Shown here: positions 1 through 9,580 of the stretch, piece by piece
How positions within the stretch are numbered: position 1 is the first letter of the stretch
Layout: each line of letters starts with the position of its first letter
Assembly (NCBI RefSeq): GCF_003352045.1
Contig: NZ_CP025815.1
Span: 3,286,001 to 3,350,000, forward strand
Direction: 5' to 3'
Source: Sulfitobacter sp. JL08
GTDB taxonomy: Bacteria > Pseudomonadota > Alphaproteobacteria > Rhodobacterales > Rhodobacteraceae
DNA: 64,000 nt
Position numbers and translations under genes: made by a program
Notes under the pieces: model-generated
The model's input: the letters and a program-made list of their open reading frames with translations, nothing else
Databases searched by the model: none
What the model was told of the DNA's origin: nothing

Positions 1-1327
1 CGTGCTGACAGGCTGCGTTGATGCAGACGAGGCACAGACCTATACGCATCAGGTTCTGGATCAAACGCGCGTGTTTCGCGCCATTACCAAAGCCACTTTT
101 ACGCTGTCCCAGGGGGCCGCACACACGATCGCAGACAAGGCCGTTGCCATCGCCACAGAAGGCAGACCCGGACCGGTCCATATAGATGTCCCCGTCGAAG
201 TCGCGGATGCGCTTGTGACCGGCATTGTGCCAACCTGCCGTACAGATGCATCCCCGACAGCCCCAAGCGGCCCCGATCTGGAACGGGCCCGCGCCATGCT
301 TGCAAACGCCAGAAGGCCGCTTGTTGTGGCCGGTGTCGATGCAATGAACCAGAACGCGGCCACTGCGCTGTTGTCCTTTGCCGAGACATTCGGCGCACCC
401 GTCATCACCACATACAAGGCCAAGGGGTTGATCGCGGAAGACCACGATCTGGCACTGGGCGGTGCCGGCCTTTCCCCCAAGGCTGACGCGGTCCTGCTGA
501 AACTGGTGGAACAGTCTGATCTGATTATCGGTGTCGGCTATGATCCGATCGAAATGCGCCCGGGCTGGCGCAATGTCTGGGATGCCTCGGTCACCAACAT
601 GATCGATATCATTGCCGAACCCAATCACCATTACATGCATCAGGCGACACTGAATTTCATAGCCGACTGTACGGCAACGCTGAACGCGATTGGCGACAAC
701 GTGTCGCCGCAAACCACCTGGCAAGACGGAGAAGTCGCACGCGTCAAGGCCGAATTGGCCAATGCCTTTCCTCAGGACGAAGGCTGGGGACCGGCCGCAA
801 TCATCAACGAATGCCGCAAGACCCTGCCGCGCGACACACTGGCCAGTGTGGACAGCGGCGCGCATCGTATTTTGCTGTCGCAGATGTGGGAATGTTACGA
901 ACCGCGCGGATTGGTGCAATCCACCGCATTGTGCACGATGGGCTGCGCCCTGCCGCTGGCGATGGGCATGTCACTTGTGGAACCGGACAGGCCGGTTGTT
1001 TCGTTTTCCGGCGATGCGGGGTTCCTGATGGTGGCCGGCGAATTGAGCACCGCCGCGGAACTGGGCCTGAACACCATATTTGTCGTCTTTGTCGATGCAT
1101 CCCTTTCCCTGATCGAAATGAAACAGCGGGCGCGCCAGATGTCCAATCAGGGTGTCGATTTCGGGCATCACGATTTCGCGGCAATGGGGGCCGCTTTCGG
1201 AGGGGCCGGTCATACCGTAACTTCGCGGGCTGAATTGCGCGAGGCACTGGAAACCGCGCAATCGGCTGACACATTCACCGTGATCGCCGCCATCATCGAA
1301 CGGAACAGTTATGACGGACGTATCTGA
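1..1327 (+). CDS. Thiamine-diphosphate-dependent enzyme (acetolactate synthase-like), 5' partial
   Basis: This is the C-terminal 440 or so residues of a ThDP enzyme of the acetolactate synthase / oxalyl-CoA decarboxylase / benzoylformate decarboxylase superfamily. The N-terminal part lies off the left edge. The end of the pyrimidine-binding domain is visible as GPVHIDVP (visible residues 57-64). The central domain and the diphosphate-binding domain follow. The cofactor motif there reads GDAG (337-340) followed by VDAS, where most relatives have GDG and NN. The stop lies 17 nt inside the next gene, a CoA-transferase, so the two are translationally coupled. That pairing recalls oxalyl-CoA decarboxylase with formyl-CoA transferase, but I cannot assign a substrate. 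Confidence 0.8.
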   Translation, partial: VLTGCVDADEAQTYTHQVLDQTRVFRAITKATFTLSQGAAHTIADKAVAIATEGRPGPVHIDVPVEVADALVTGIVPTCRTDASPTAPSGPDLERARAMLANARRPLVVAGVDAMNQNAATALLSFAETFGAPVITTYKAKGLIAEDHDLALGGAGLSPKADAVLLKLVEQSDLIIGVGYDPIEMRPGWRNVWDASVTNMIDIIAEPNHHYMHQATLNFIADCTATLNAIGDNVSPQTTWQDGEVARVKAELANAFPQDEGWGPAAIINECRKTLPRDTLASVDSGAHRILLSQMWECYEPRGLVQSTALCTMGCALPLAMGMSLVEPDRPVVSFSGDAGFLMVAGELSTAAELGLNTIFVVFVDASLSLIEMKQRARQMSNQGVDFGHHDFAAMGAAFGGAGHTVTSRAELREALETAQSADTFTVIAAIIERNSYDGRI

Positions 1328-2516
1328 CACACCGATGGCACTTGACGGGCTGATTGTGCTTGATCTGACGCGCATTCTGGCCGGGCCGACTGCAACGCAA
1401 TTGCTGGGCGATCTGGGGGCCACGGTGATCAAGATTGAAAACCCCAAAACCGATGGCGATGATACGCGCGGCTGGGGGCCGCCTTATGCACCGGGAGTGG
1501 ACGGAAAAGACACCGATCTCAGCGCTTATTTCATGGCCGCGAACCGCAACAAAAAATCTGTGGCAATCGATATTGCAACGAAAGACGGCCAACAGACCGT
1601 GCGCAGGCTGGCCGCACGCGCTGATGTAGTGATCGAGAACTACAAACCGGACGGGTTGGTGAAATACGGGCTGGATCACCGGACGCTGTGTGCGGCCCAT
1701 CCCGGACTGGTCTATTGTTCCATTTCCGGGTTCGGCCAGACCGGCCCCAACCGCAACCGCCCCGGTTACGATCTGATGGCGCAGGGCTATGGCGGCATCA
1801 TGAGCCTGACAGGCGCACCGGACGGGCCACCGATGAAAGTGGGCGTTGGCATCGCGGACGTGATGTGCGGCATGTACGCGACCGTCGGCATACTGGCTGC
1901 GCTGCGCCACCGGGACGCAACAGGACAAGGCCAACATATCGATCTGTCGCTGGTTGATGCGCAGATGGCCTGGCTGATCAACGAAGGTACGAATTTTCTG
2001 GCATCCGGCCAGTTGCCGCAACGTCGCGGCAATGCGCATCCAAATATCGTGCCCTATGATGCGTTTGCAGGGGCGGATGGCCATGTTCTGATCGCCGTCG
2101 GCAACGATGCCCAGTTCGCACGTTTTTGCGATGTTATCGGTCTTACCGATCTTTCGGCAAACCCGGATTACGCGACAAATTCGATGCGTCTGCAACACCG
2201 CGAAGCGTTGATGGGGCATCTGCACCCTGCGCTGGAAAAGCTGCCGGTGGCCGAGATATTGGAGCGGTTGAACTCTGTCGGCGTACCGGTAGGCCCGATT
2301 CTGAATGTAGAGCAGGCATTGACGTCGGATCAGGCAGAAGCACGCGAAATGGTCGTCAGCGCGGATTGTCCCGGAGTTGATGGAGGCCAGGTGCGCCTGC
2401 TGGGCAATCCCTTGCGATTTTCACGCACCCCCGTCCAATACCGGATGGCACCACCGCATTTTGGCCAGCATACGGATGAAATACTGGACAGTCTGCTTGA
2501 TCCGAAAGACGCCTAA
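1311..2516 (+). CDS. CaiB/BaiF family III CoA-transferase
   Basis: This 401-residue protein moves CoA from a thioester donor to a carboxylic acid. The family signature is clear. DLTRILAGP follows the N-terminus, then GATVIKIENP near residue 40, SISGFGQTGP near 138-146 and the RPGYDL segment near 150. The expected aspartate nucleophile is Asp183 in IADVMCGMYA. The length is normal for formyl-CoA:oxalate or carnitine CoA-transferases. The start overlaps the upstream ThDP enzyme gene by 17 nt, so the two probably share a pathway in which an acid is activated and then cleaved or decarboxylated. The substrate is unknown. Confidence 0.88.
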   Translation: MTDVSDTPMALDGLIVLDLTRILAGPTATQLLGDLGATVIKIENPKTDGDDTRGWGPPYAPGVDGKDTDLSAYFMAANRNKKSVAIDIATKDGQQTVRRLAARADVVIENYKPDGLVKYGLDHRTLCAAHPGLVYCSISGFGQTGPNRNRPGYDLMAQGYGGIMSLTGAPDGPPMKVGVGIADVMCGMYATVGILAALRHRDATGQGQHIDLSLVDAQMAWLINEGTNFLASGQLPQRRGNAHPNIVPYDAFAGADGHVLIAVGNDAQFARFCDVIGLTDLSANPDYATNSMRLQHREALMGHLHPALEKLPVAEILERLNSVGVPVGPILNVEQALTSDQAEAREMVVSADCPGVDGGQVRLLGNPLRFSRTPVQYRMAPPHFGQHTDEILDSLLDPKDA

Positions 2517-2685
2517 AGGCTGGGCAGATCGTAATAAAACCGGCTGAATCACGCCGATCTGTTCACTCCTATTCACGAAGTCCGCGATCCGCTTCACGGT
2601 TGCGTGTGAGGTGCGCACCATCTCTTTTTTTGCGGCATAAACACAGTACACACAAACCCTATTGGTATTCTGTCAGGAGGGCCGC

Positions 2686-4047
2686 ATGGCCACAGACATC
2701 TGTAATAGTGACGTGACTTTGACGAAAGCGGAAGCGCTGGAAGACTGGAACGCGATGGTTCTGGCCTTTCTGGCGCATGGCACGGACACCCCCGTTCGGC
2801 TGGCTGCCGTTCTGGATCGCGAACCTGATTTTGCAATGGGCCATGCCGCGCGCGGGCTGTTTTCGATAATGATGGGGCGACGCGAGTTGATGGACACCGC
2901 CCGCACAGCGCTGCGCGCCGCGCGCCATGCTGCCCCCATTTCGGGCCGTACTTTCCGCGAACGGGGCTGGATCACCGCGCTGGAGGCCTGGCTGGCAGGC
3001 AGACCCAGCGGCGCCATTTCAGAAATGGAAAAGATTCTGGCCCAAAACCCCGCTGACACGCTTTCAATGAAGGTCAGCCACGCGATCCGGTTCATTCTGG
3101 GCGACGGTCCCGGCATGTTGCGCTCTGTCGAAGCGGTGTTGCCCGCGCACGGTGAAGAACACCCCTGCCGTGGATATGCGCTTGGCTGTCATGCTTTCGC
3201 GCTGGAAGAGGCCGGCGAATATGCAAAAGCAGAAAAACAGGGCCTGATCGGGCTTGAACATGCAAAGGACGACGCATGGGGGCTGCACGCAGTCACCCAT
3301 GTTTTTGACATGACCGGACGTTCCGCAGGCGGCATAAAACTGATCGAGGATTATGACAGCGCGTGGCTGCACTGCAACAATTTCCGGTATCATGTCTGGT
3401 GGCACAAGGCGCTGTTGCACCTTGATCTGGGCGAACAGGATCAGGTGCTTGATCTTTACGATCAGAAAATCCGGCATGACAAAACAGATGATTATCGCGA
3501 CATTGCCAATGCAACATCGCTGTTGATGCGGCTGGAACTGGAAGGCATCGCAGTGGGCGACCGCTGGGGCGAGCTTGCTGATCTGGCACAAAAGCGAACC
3601 GATGACGGATGTGTTGTTTTTGCTGATCTTCATTACATGCTTGCCCTGACCGGCGACAAAAGACCCTCAGATGCCCAGGCCCTTTTGGGGCGCTTTGCCT
3701 CCAGCGCACAAGCGCCCGGTGAGATGAACCAGATCGCGGCCGATCCCGGTGTCGCAGCCGCATCTGGCCTGACTGCATTTGCCGAAGGGCATTACGGCGA
3801 AGCGTTCCGCCAGCTGGCCGCGGCCCGTCCCAAGATGCAAACCATCGGGGGCAGCCACGCCCAGCGCGATGTGTTCGAACGGATCACCATTGATGCTGGC
3901 CTGCGCGCGGGTCAGTTCGATCAGACCGAGGCAATCCTGACGCACAGGCTGGTGCGGCGCGGCGGCGCCGAAGATGCTTTTGCCGCCAGCCGTTTTGCCG
4001 CACTGGACGCAGCAAGACTGGACGCCAGCCGAATTCCGGCGCAATAG
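2686..4047 (+). CDS. Tetratricopeptide repeat protein, TTC38-like
   Basis: This 453-residue soluble helical protein resembles the tetratricopeptide repeat protein 38 family. That family is common in proteobacteria and its biochemical role is not established. The family-like core is the stretch with the EEHPCRGYALGCHAFALEE, WGLHAVTHVFDM and WWHKALLHL segments (about residues 155-255). No signal peptide or membrane segment is seen. The ATG at 2686 is chosen because CAGGAGG ends five bases before it; an in-frame upstream extension lacks such a site. It stands alone behind a 169-bp gap, and the glucan cluster follows 9 bp after its stop, so it may share transcription with opgC. Confidence 0.8.
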   Translation: MATDICNSDVTLTKAEALEDWNAMVLAFLAHGTDTPVRLAAVLDREPDFAMGHAARGLFSIMMGRRELMDTARTALRAARHAAPISGRTFRERGWITALEAWLAGRPSGAISEMEKILAQNPADTLSMKVSHAIRFILGDGPGMLRSVEAVLPAHGEEHPCRGYALGCHAFALEEAGEYAKAEKQGLIGLEHAKDDAWGLHAVTHVFDMTGRSAGGIKLIEDYDSAWLHCNNFRYHVWWHKALLHLDLGEQDQVLDLYDQKIRHDKTDDYRDIANATSLLMRLELEGIAVGDRWGELADLAQKRTDDGCVVFADLHYMLALTGDKRPSDAQALLGRFASSAQAPGEMNQIAADPGVAAASGLTAFAEGHYGEAFRQLAAARPKMQTIGGSHAQRDVFERITIDAGLRAGQFDQTEAILTHRLVRRGGAEDAFAASRFAALDAARLDASRIPAQ

Positions 4048-4056
4048 CAGCACCGA

Positions 4057-5298
4057 ATGCAACGGACCAGAATGGCAATGACCTTGGCGGACCCGATCCA
4101 AATGACGGCCCAGAACCCCGACCGTGCCAAAAGCGCGCCCGGGGGTGCTGTGCCTACCATACGCGATCCGCGACTGGATTTCTTTCGCGGCATGACGATG
4201 TTCATCATCCTGATCGCGCACACGCCTGGCAACTGGCTGACCCTGTGGATCCCGGCGCGGTTCGGATTTTCGGACGCGACCGAAGTATTTGTATTCTGTT
4301 CCGGCATGGCCTCGGCCATCGCCTTTGGAAAGGTGTTTCGCGATCAGGGCCTGCCCATGGGCACGGCCCGCGTGGCGTTTCGCTGCTGGCAGGTGTATTG
4401 GGCCCATATCTGCCTGTTCATCGCCATCGCAGTCACGATGGCAGCGTTGAATGCGTCGGAACTGTTTTCGCGCGATTATGTCGGGCAGCTTAATCTTTAT
4501 CCTTTCTTCAAGGATCCGATGACAAACCTGCCCGCCTTGGTCACGCTGCGATATGTGCCCAACTATTTTGACATCCTGCCGATGTATCTGGTTGTGCTGG
4601 CGATGATGCCGGTTGTGATCGCACTTTACCGTTTTGCGCCGCTGGCCGCCTTGGGATTTATCGTTCTTGTTTGGGCGGCGGCGGATCTGGGCGGGCTGGC
4701 GCTGCCGGCGGAACCCTGGTCCGAACGTGAATGGTTTTTTAATCCGTTTGGCTGGCAACTGGTGTTTTTCACCGGGTTTGCGCTGATGTCGGGCTGGTTG
4801 CCGGTGCCGCCGGTGGACCGCCGTTTGATCATGCTGGCCGCTGCTGTGGTTCTTGTCATTGTACCCCTGTCCTATTTCCGCCTGCTGGGCACGTTTCCCG
4901 AACTGCGCGAGGTGCGCAACAGCCTGAGTTTCTTTACCGACAAGACGGATTTTGGATTGCTGCGATATGTCCATTTCCTCGCGCTGGCCTATCTGGCGTG
5001 GGTCGCGGTTGGCCCGAAGGGCGCACGCTTATTGCCGCCCTCGCAGGATAGCTTGGGCGCGCGGATATGGCGCGTCGTGCTGAAGGTGATCATGAAAGTG
5101 GGCCAGCAATCTCTGGCGGTGTTCATCGCGTCAATGTATCTTGCGCGGCTGTTGGGCGTGTTGCTGGATGTTCTGGGCCGCAACTACGCATCGATGTTTT
5201 TTGTAAACATGCTTGGTTTTGCCTTGCTGATTGGGGTTGCGTATGGTGCGGGCTGGTTCAAATCCCAGCCTTGGCGCCAACGGGCAGGAGTGCGCTGA
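4057..5298 (+). CDS. opgC: OpgC family membrane acyltransferase (periplasmic glucan succinylation)
   Basis: This 413-residue polytopic inner-membrane protein is of the OpgC type. By family knowledge it transfers acyl (succinyl) groups onto osmoregulated periplasmic glucans. After a hydrophilic N-terminus of about 35 residues comes the family's opening motif, RDPRLDFFRGMTMFIIL, followed by the conserved IAHTPGNWLT and the ATEVFVFCSG segment. About ten hydrophobic helices can be counted after that. The stop overlaps the opgG start by one base, and opgG-opgH follow directly, which strongly supports the call. Several in-frame ATGs lie between 4057 and 4102, so the exact start is uncertain. Confidence 0.88.
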   Translation: MQRTRMAMTLADPIQMTAQNPDRAKSAPGGAVPTIRDPRLDFFRGMTMFIILIAHTPGNWLTLWIPARFGFSDATEVFVFCSGMASAIAFGKVFRDQGLPMGTARVAFRCWQVYWAHICLFIAIAVTMAALNASELFSRDYVGQLNLYPFFKDPMTNLPALVTLRYVPNYFDILPMYLVVLAMMPVVIALYRFAPLAALGFIVLVWAAADLGGLALPAEPWSEREWFFNPFGWQLVFFTGFALMSGWLPVPPVDRRLIMLAAAVVLVIVPLSYFRLLGTFPELREVRNSLSFFTDKTDFGLLRYVHFLALAYLAWVAVGPKGARLLPPSQDSLGARIWRVVLKVIMKVGQQSLAVFIASMYLARLLGVLLDVLGRNYASMFFVNMLGFALLIGVAYGAGWFKSQPWRQRAGVR

Positions 5299-6833
5299 TG
5301 TTGCGCCGTGACGTATTAAAGGCGCTGGCGGCACTGGCCGCCGTACCCACCGCCGCATTCGCCAGCGAACCCGGCTTGCAGGTGGGTGACGCCACGCCGT
5401 TTTCGCACGATGCGTTGATTGCGCGTGCGCGCGCCATGGCCGGGCAGGCCTATGAACCGCGCGCTAACGTTCCACAGCCGTGGATCGACCTGACCTATGA
5501 CCAGTACCGCGCCATCTGGTTTGACAGCCGCAATGCGCTGTTTGAAGGCACGGATGCCCCCCTGCGCGTTGATGTGTTTCCGCCCGGTCTCTATTTCCCG
5601 CAACCGGTCAAGCTATCGGTGATCGAAAACGGTGCGGCACGCCCTGTACTGTTTGATATGGCCGTGTTTGACACAACTGATCAGTTTCCCGATTTGCCTG
5701 TCGACGGCAACATGGGCTTTTCAGGTTTGCGCCTGCGCGCGGAACTGAATGAGCCCGGGATCTTTCAGGAATATGCGGTCTTTCAGGGGGCCAGCTATTT
5801 TCGCGGTATCGGCACCGGGCAGATTTACGGCCTGTCTGCCCGGGGCATCGCATTAAACACAGGTGAACCGGAAGGCGAGGAGTTTCCCGACTTTACCGAA
5901 TACTGGATCGAACGACCGGCCCCCGAAATGGGCGACACGGTGATGTACGCCCTGCTGGAAGGACCAAGCTGTACCGGCGTTTACCGGTTCGATATCCGCC
6001 ACGGCTCTGTTCTGGAAATGGATGTGCAGGCACATATTTTCGCACGCACCAACCTGACACATGTTGGCATTGCACCCCTGACATCGATGTTTCTGTTTGA
6101 TGAAACGATGCGCGACCGGTTTTCCGATTTCCGGCCCGCCGTACATGACAGCGATGGAATGCTGATCCGCAACGGTGCGGGCGAAACCATCTGGCGGCCG
6201 CTGACCAATCCGCGCAGTCTTCAGATCAGCGCCTTTTCCGATATCAACCCGCAAGGGTTCGGCCTGTTACAGCGCGAACGCCGGTTCGGTGATTTTGCCG
6301 ATCTCGAAGCGCTGTATCACCGCCGCCCCGGCCTTTGGATCACCCCCAAGGGCGATTGGGGGCGTGGGGCTGTCACCTTGGTCGAAATACCTGCCGATCT
6401 TGAGATTTATGACAACGTTGTAGCCTATTGGCGCCCGTCCGATCCCATTCCACAAGGTGGCGAGGCGCAGTTCGCCTATCGCATGGATTGGGGCGTTGAA
6501 CCCGATCTGCCCGACGCGCCGTTGCGGGTTTTGAACACACGCATGGGGGCCCGTCCGCCCTTTGGCCCGGACGCGAAACTCGGCTTTATCATTGCCATTG
6601 ATTTCGAAGATGGCGCACGGGTACCCGACGATCTGGACAATATCGAAAAACTGATCCGCACCAGTGCCGGCACCGTGTCCGAGGGCGTTTTGCAGACAAA
6701 CCCGGAAACCGGTGGCCCCCGGCTTGCCTTTGCATTTGAACCTGAAGAGGCACAACTGGCGGAATTCCGCGTGCAATTGCGCCACGATGGAACCCCGCTA
6801 AGCGAAGTGTGGTTGTACCGGTGGACACCATGA
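5298..6833 (+). CDS. opgG: Glucan biosynthesis protein G/D, periplasmic
   Basis: This 511-residue exported protein belongs to the MdoG/OpgG-OpgD family, which acts in the periplasm in building the branched glucan backbone. The length matches the family. The N-terminus MLRRDVLKALAALAAV ends in AFA. The RRDVLK run is close to a twin-arginine signal, as in OpgD, rather than a plain Sec signal. The mature start has the usual DLTYDQYRAIWFD segment, and further on come ARTNLTHVGIAPLTSMF and SDINPQGFGLLQRER, both typical of the family. The start codon overlaps the opgC stop (TGATG), and the stop overlaps the opgH start (ATGA), so the three genes are translationally coupled. Confidence 0.92.
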   Translation: MLRRDVLKALAALAAVPTAAFASEPGLQVGDATPFSHDALIARARAMAGQAYEPRANVPQPWIDLTYDQYRAIWFDSRNALFEGTDAPLRVDVFPPGLYFPQPVKLSVIENGAARPVLFDMAVFDTTDQFPDLPVDGNMGFSGLRLRAELNEPGIFQEYAVFQGASYFRGIGTGQIYGLSARGIALNTGEPEGEEFPDFTEYWIERPAPEMGDTVMYALLEGPSCTGVYRFDIRHGSVLEMDVQAHIFARTNLTHVGIAPLTSMFLFDETMRDRFSDFRPAVHDSDGMLIRNGAGETIWRPLTNPRSLQISAFSDINPQGFGLLQRERRFGDFADLEALYHRRPGLWITPKGDWGRGAVTLVEIPADLEIYDNVVAYWRPSDPIPQGGEAQFAYRMDWGVEPDLPDAPLRVLNTRMGARPPFGPDAKLGFIIAIDFEDGARVPDDLDNIEKLIRTSAGTVSEGVLQTNPETGGPRLAFAFEPEEAQLAEFRVQLRHDGTPLSEVWLYRWTP

Positions 6834-8731
6834 CATTCGCTTTTGAAAACCCCGCGCCGTTGATGCCTCCCCGCGCTCCGCTGGAAATGGTGGTGCAGGA
6901 TTTGCGCCGCCGGTCTGCCAGCCAGGTTGCCCCGATGCCCAATCACCCCGTTGCAGCATGGCGGGCGGCCGTTTTCATTCCGGCCCTTCTGGCAACTGCC
7001 GCCCTGCTGTTCGGCATCCACGGCTGGCTGTCGAGCGCCGGAATGACGTGGCTGGAATACGGTTTGCTGTTCCTGATCGGAACGATGTTCGTCTGGGTTT
7101 CCCTGTCGGTCAGTACGGTCATTGTCGGCGTTCTGGGCACGTTGCGCAGCGCAACCAAACCGGCATCGGGGCCAGCCGCTGCACACACACCGCTTAGTGT
7201 TGCACTGTTGGTCCCGATCTATAACGAAAGCGCGGCCGATGTGTTTGGCAACGCCGCCGCCATGATTGACGATCTGGCCCGCAAACGTTCAAAACACAGT
7301 TACAGCCTGTTTATCCTGAGCGACACGCAAGACATTTCGATTGCGCGCACAGAAGAAACCGCCCTGACAGCGTTGCGCGCGCAAGCGCCCGAAAACTTCA
7401 ATATTTACTACCGCAGGCGTCTTGCAAACACGGACAAGAAGGTTGGCAATCTGGTTGATTGGATCACCGGTTGGGGCGCCGGTTATGATGCGATGCTGGT
7501 TCTGGATGCCGACAGCCTGATGAGCGGGCACGCCATAACGCGGCTGGCGGATGAGTTGGCCGCGGATCCGGCAGCAGGGCTGATCCAGTCTTTTCCAACG
7601 CTGATCGGGGCCGAAACCCTGTTTGCGCGCATCCAGCAATTTTCCAATATCGCTTACGGGTGGCTTCTGGCCGAAGGGCTGGCGCTTTGGGCCCAGCGCG
7701 AAGGTAATTACTGGGGCCACAACGCAATCATTCGCACCCGCGCCTTTGCGGCCTCTGCAGGTCTGCCTTACCTTCAGGGGCTGCGCGGGGAAAAGCAGCT
7801 GATCATGAGCCACGATTTCGTCGAGGCCGGTTTGCTGCGGCGTGCGGGCTGGGGTGTTCGGTTTCTGCCGCGCATCGGTGGCAGTTTTGAAGAAACCCCG
7901 CCCACGTTGATCGATTACGTATTGCGGGACCGGCGCTGGTGCCGGGGCAATCTGCAACATCTGCGCCTGCTGGCCACGCGTGGTTTTCATCCGGTTTCCC
8001 GTTTTCACCTGTTTCACGGCGCGGTCAGCTATCTGTTGTCGCCGGCATGGTTCATTCTGCTGATTGTCTGGGCATTACTGGGCAAAAGCGCCGAAACGAA
8101 CGTGATAAGGTATTTCAACGAAACCAATCCGATGTTTCCGGCGTGGCCCGACATCAATCAGACAAATTCGCTGGTTTTTCTGTTGATCATGTACTCGATG
8201 CTGCTGACCCCAAAAATGACCAGTGCAATCATGATCGCCCTGTCGCCCAAGGCGCAAAAGCTGTTTGGTGGGCGCCGCGCGTTCCTGACGGCGTTTGGCG
8301 TCGAAGTTGCGTCTTCGATTGCCTATGCACCCATTCTGATGGTGCAGCAAACACAGGCCGTATTGCGCGCCATGTTCAGTGCGGGTGGCGGGTGGATGCC
8401 ACAGCGGCGCGGGCCAAGCAGCTATAACCTGCGCACCCTGTTCGCGTTTCACTGGTTCGAAACGCTGATCGGCGCAGTGCTGGCGGTCGGGATCGTGGCG
8501 GGGCTGGTATCGCTTTGGCTGCTTCCGATCATAGCCAGCCTGCTTCTGGCGGTTCCCCTGTCGGCGTTCAGCGCGGTGAACCTGGCCAAGACGGCCCGTG
8601 GAGGATGGCGTCTGGACAGCCCCCACACGATCCGCGAACCCGGTATCGTTGCACAGGCCCGCATACAGCGCGCAAGGATAAACGCAGCCCTGCTCAACGC
8701 AGGCGACGCGCCCCAGATTGCCGCGGAATAA
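6830..8731 (+). CDS. opgH: Glucans biosynthesis glucosyltransferase H
   Basis: This 633-residue inner-membrane family 2 glycosyltransferase makes the beta-glucan backbone of osmoregulated periplasmic glucans from UDP-glucose. Two membrane helices lie at about residues 47-68 and 75-104. The cytoplasmic catalytic domain carries VPIYNES (near 128-134), the DAD metal site (226-228) and the RRWCRG equivalent of the QxxRW motif (369-370). Several membrane helices follow. It is shorter than the E. coli protein (about 850 residues), mainly at the N-terminus. ATG 6830 overlaps the opgG stop. It ends 3 bp from the convergent esterase gene. Confidence 0.92.
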   Translation: MTFAFENPAPLMPPRAPLEMVVQDLRRRSASQVAPMPNHPVAAWRAAVFIPALLATAALLFGIHGWLSSAGMTWLEYGLLFLIGTMFVWVSLSVSTVIVGVLGTLRSATKPASGPAAAHTPLSVALLVPIYNESAADVFGNAAAMIDDLARKRSKHSYSLFILSDTQDISIARTEETALTALRAQAPENFNIYYRRRLANTDKKVGNLVDWITGWGAGYDAMLVLDADSLMSGHAITRLADELAADPAAGLIQSFPTLIGAETLFARIQQFSNIAYGWLLAEGLALWAQREGNYWGHNAIIRTRAFAASAGLPYLQGLRGEKQLIMSHDFVEAGLLRRAGWGVRFLPRIGGSFEETPPTLIDYVLRDRRWCRGNLQHLRLLATRGFHPVSRFHLFHGAVSYLLSPAWFILLIVWALLGKSAETNVIRYFNETNPMFPAWPDINQTNSLVFLLIMYSMLLTPKMTSAIMIALSPKAQKLFGGRRAFLTAFGVEVASSIAYAPILMVQQTQAVLRAMFSAGGGWMPQRRGPSSYNLRTLFAFHWFETLIGAVLAVGIVAGLVSLWLLPIIASLLLAVPLSAFSAVNLAKTARGGWRLDSPHTIREPGIVAQARIQRARINAALLNAGDAPQIAAE

Positions 8732-8734
8732 TGA

Positions 8735-9580
8735 CTACTGTGCCTCGAACCAGGTCAGGGCCATATCTGCCCAGCCTTGCGGCACACCATGCCCACCGGG
8801 AAACAGCGCCAGTTCCAGCGCGGTGCCTTCGCTGCACCGGGTCCAGCTGCGCCGCCAGAACGCTTCTGTCACGGTGAAATCGTCTCCGCGCAGTTGAAAA
8901 CATCCGTTGGCGACCCGCCAGATTTCCATTGTGTGAAAGATATCGCCCTGCATCAGGGCCGCCGGATCATTGCTGTCAGCCCCGCGCAGCACGCGCCCCT
9001 CCAGCGGAACGGTCTTGTCGGTCCAGCCATGGGTGTGAAACAATTTGACGGGGCCGGCGCAGGTCGTCGGGTGCGGCCGCCAGAAGCCCCCCGCAACAGG
9101 TGCATAGGCGGCAAAGGCATCAGGTACCGCGCATGCCAGATAAGATGTCATGGAACCGCCGATCGAAAAACCGGCCAGCAGCATGTTTTCGGCATTCAGC
9201 CCGTGGCGCGCGGCGGCATCATCCCGCACTGATTGCAAAAAGGAAACCTCGTCCCGCAGTTGCGTTCTAAGCGGGTGAAAGGACCAGCTGCGCCCGTTGC
9301 GCCCCGTCATCGGCATCCCGTCCGGCGCGATGACGGCATAGCCGCGTGACAGTGCCACATCCACCATCCCGCGGTTGCGCAATGCACCTTCGCCGGTGCT
9401 GCCATAGCCATGGATAAACATCAGCGCAGGCCGCCCCGCGGCGGCGGTTTCCGGCAATTCGATATGGTAGGTACCGGATGCAATTGCGCAGGGGTCCGGC
9501 GATGTACTGCACGCTGCCATGGCGGCGTTTGCCAACCCGAGCGACATCGCCAGTCCTGCAACAACGCCCAAAAGCCGCAT
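8735..9580 (-). CDS. Secreted polyhydroxybutyrate depolymerase-like esterase (LpqC family)
   Basis: This 281-residue alpha/beta-hydrolase has a signal peptide (residues 1-22, ending in AMA). The oxyanion-side motif FIHGYGSTGEG lies near residue 56, and the nucleophile elbow GFSIGG places the serine at 139. A late GGHGVPQGW carries the probable catalytic histidine. This arrangement is the one seen in LpqC/PHB-depolymerase and feruloyl-esterase-like proteins, so the true substrate is open. The start at 9580 overlaps the stop of the rhodanese gene in ATGA fashion, which makes it part of a minus-strand operon with the rhodanese and YHS genes. Confidence 0.8.
   Translation of the reverse strand: MRLLGVVAGLAMSLGLANAAMAACSTSPDPCAIASGTYHIELPETAAAGRPALMFIHGYGSTGEGALRNRGMVDVALSRGYAVIAPDGMPMTGRNGRSWSFHPLRTQLRDEVSFLQSVRDDAAARHGLNAENMLLAGFSIGGSMTSYLACAVPDAFAAYAPVAGGFWRPHPTTCAGPVKLFHTHGWTDKTVPLEGRVLRGADSNDPAALMQGDIFHTMEIWRVANGCFQLRGDDFTVTEAFWRRSWTRCSEGTALELALFPGGHGVPQGWADMALTWFEAQ

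Noticed and set aside
3667-4974. 435-codon open frame on the minus strand opposite the TPR and opgC genes
   Set aside because: It is rich in Arg, His and Gln with no hydrophobic core, as expected from the antisense of GC-rich genes. Both genes on the plus strand have solid family motifs.
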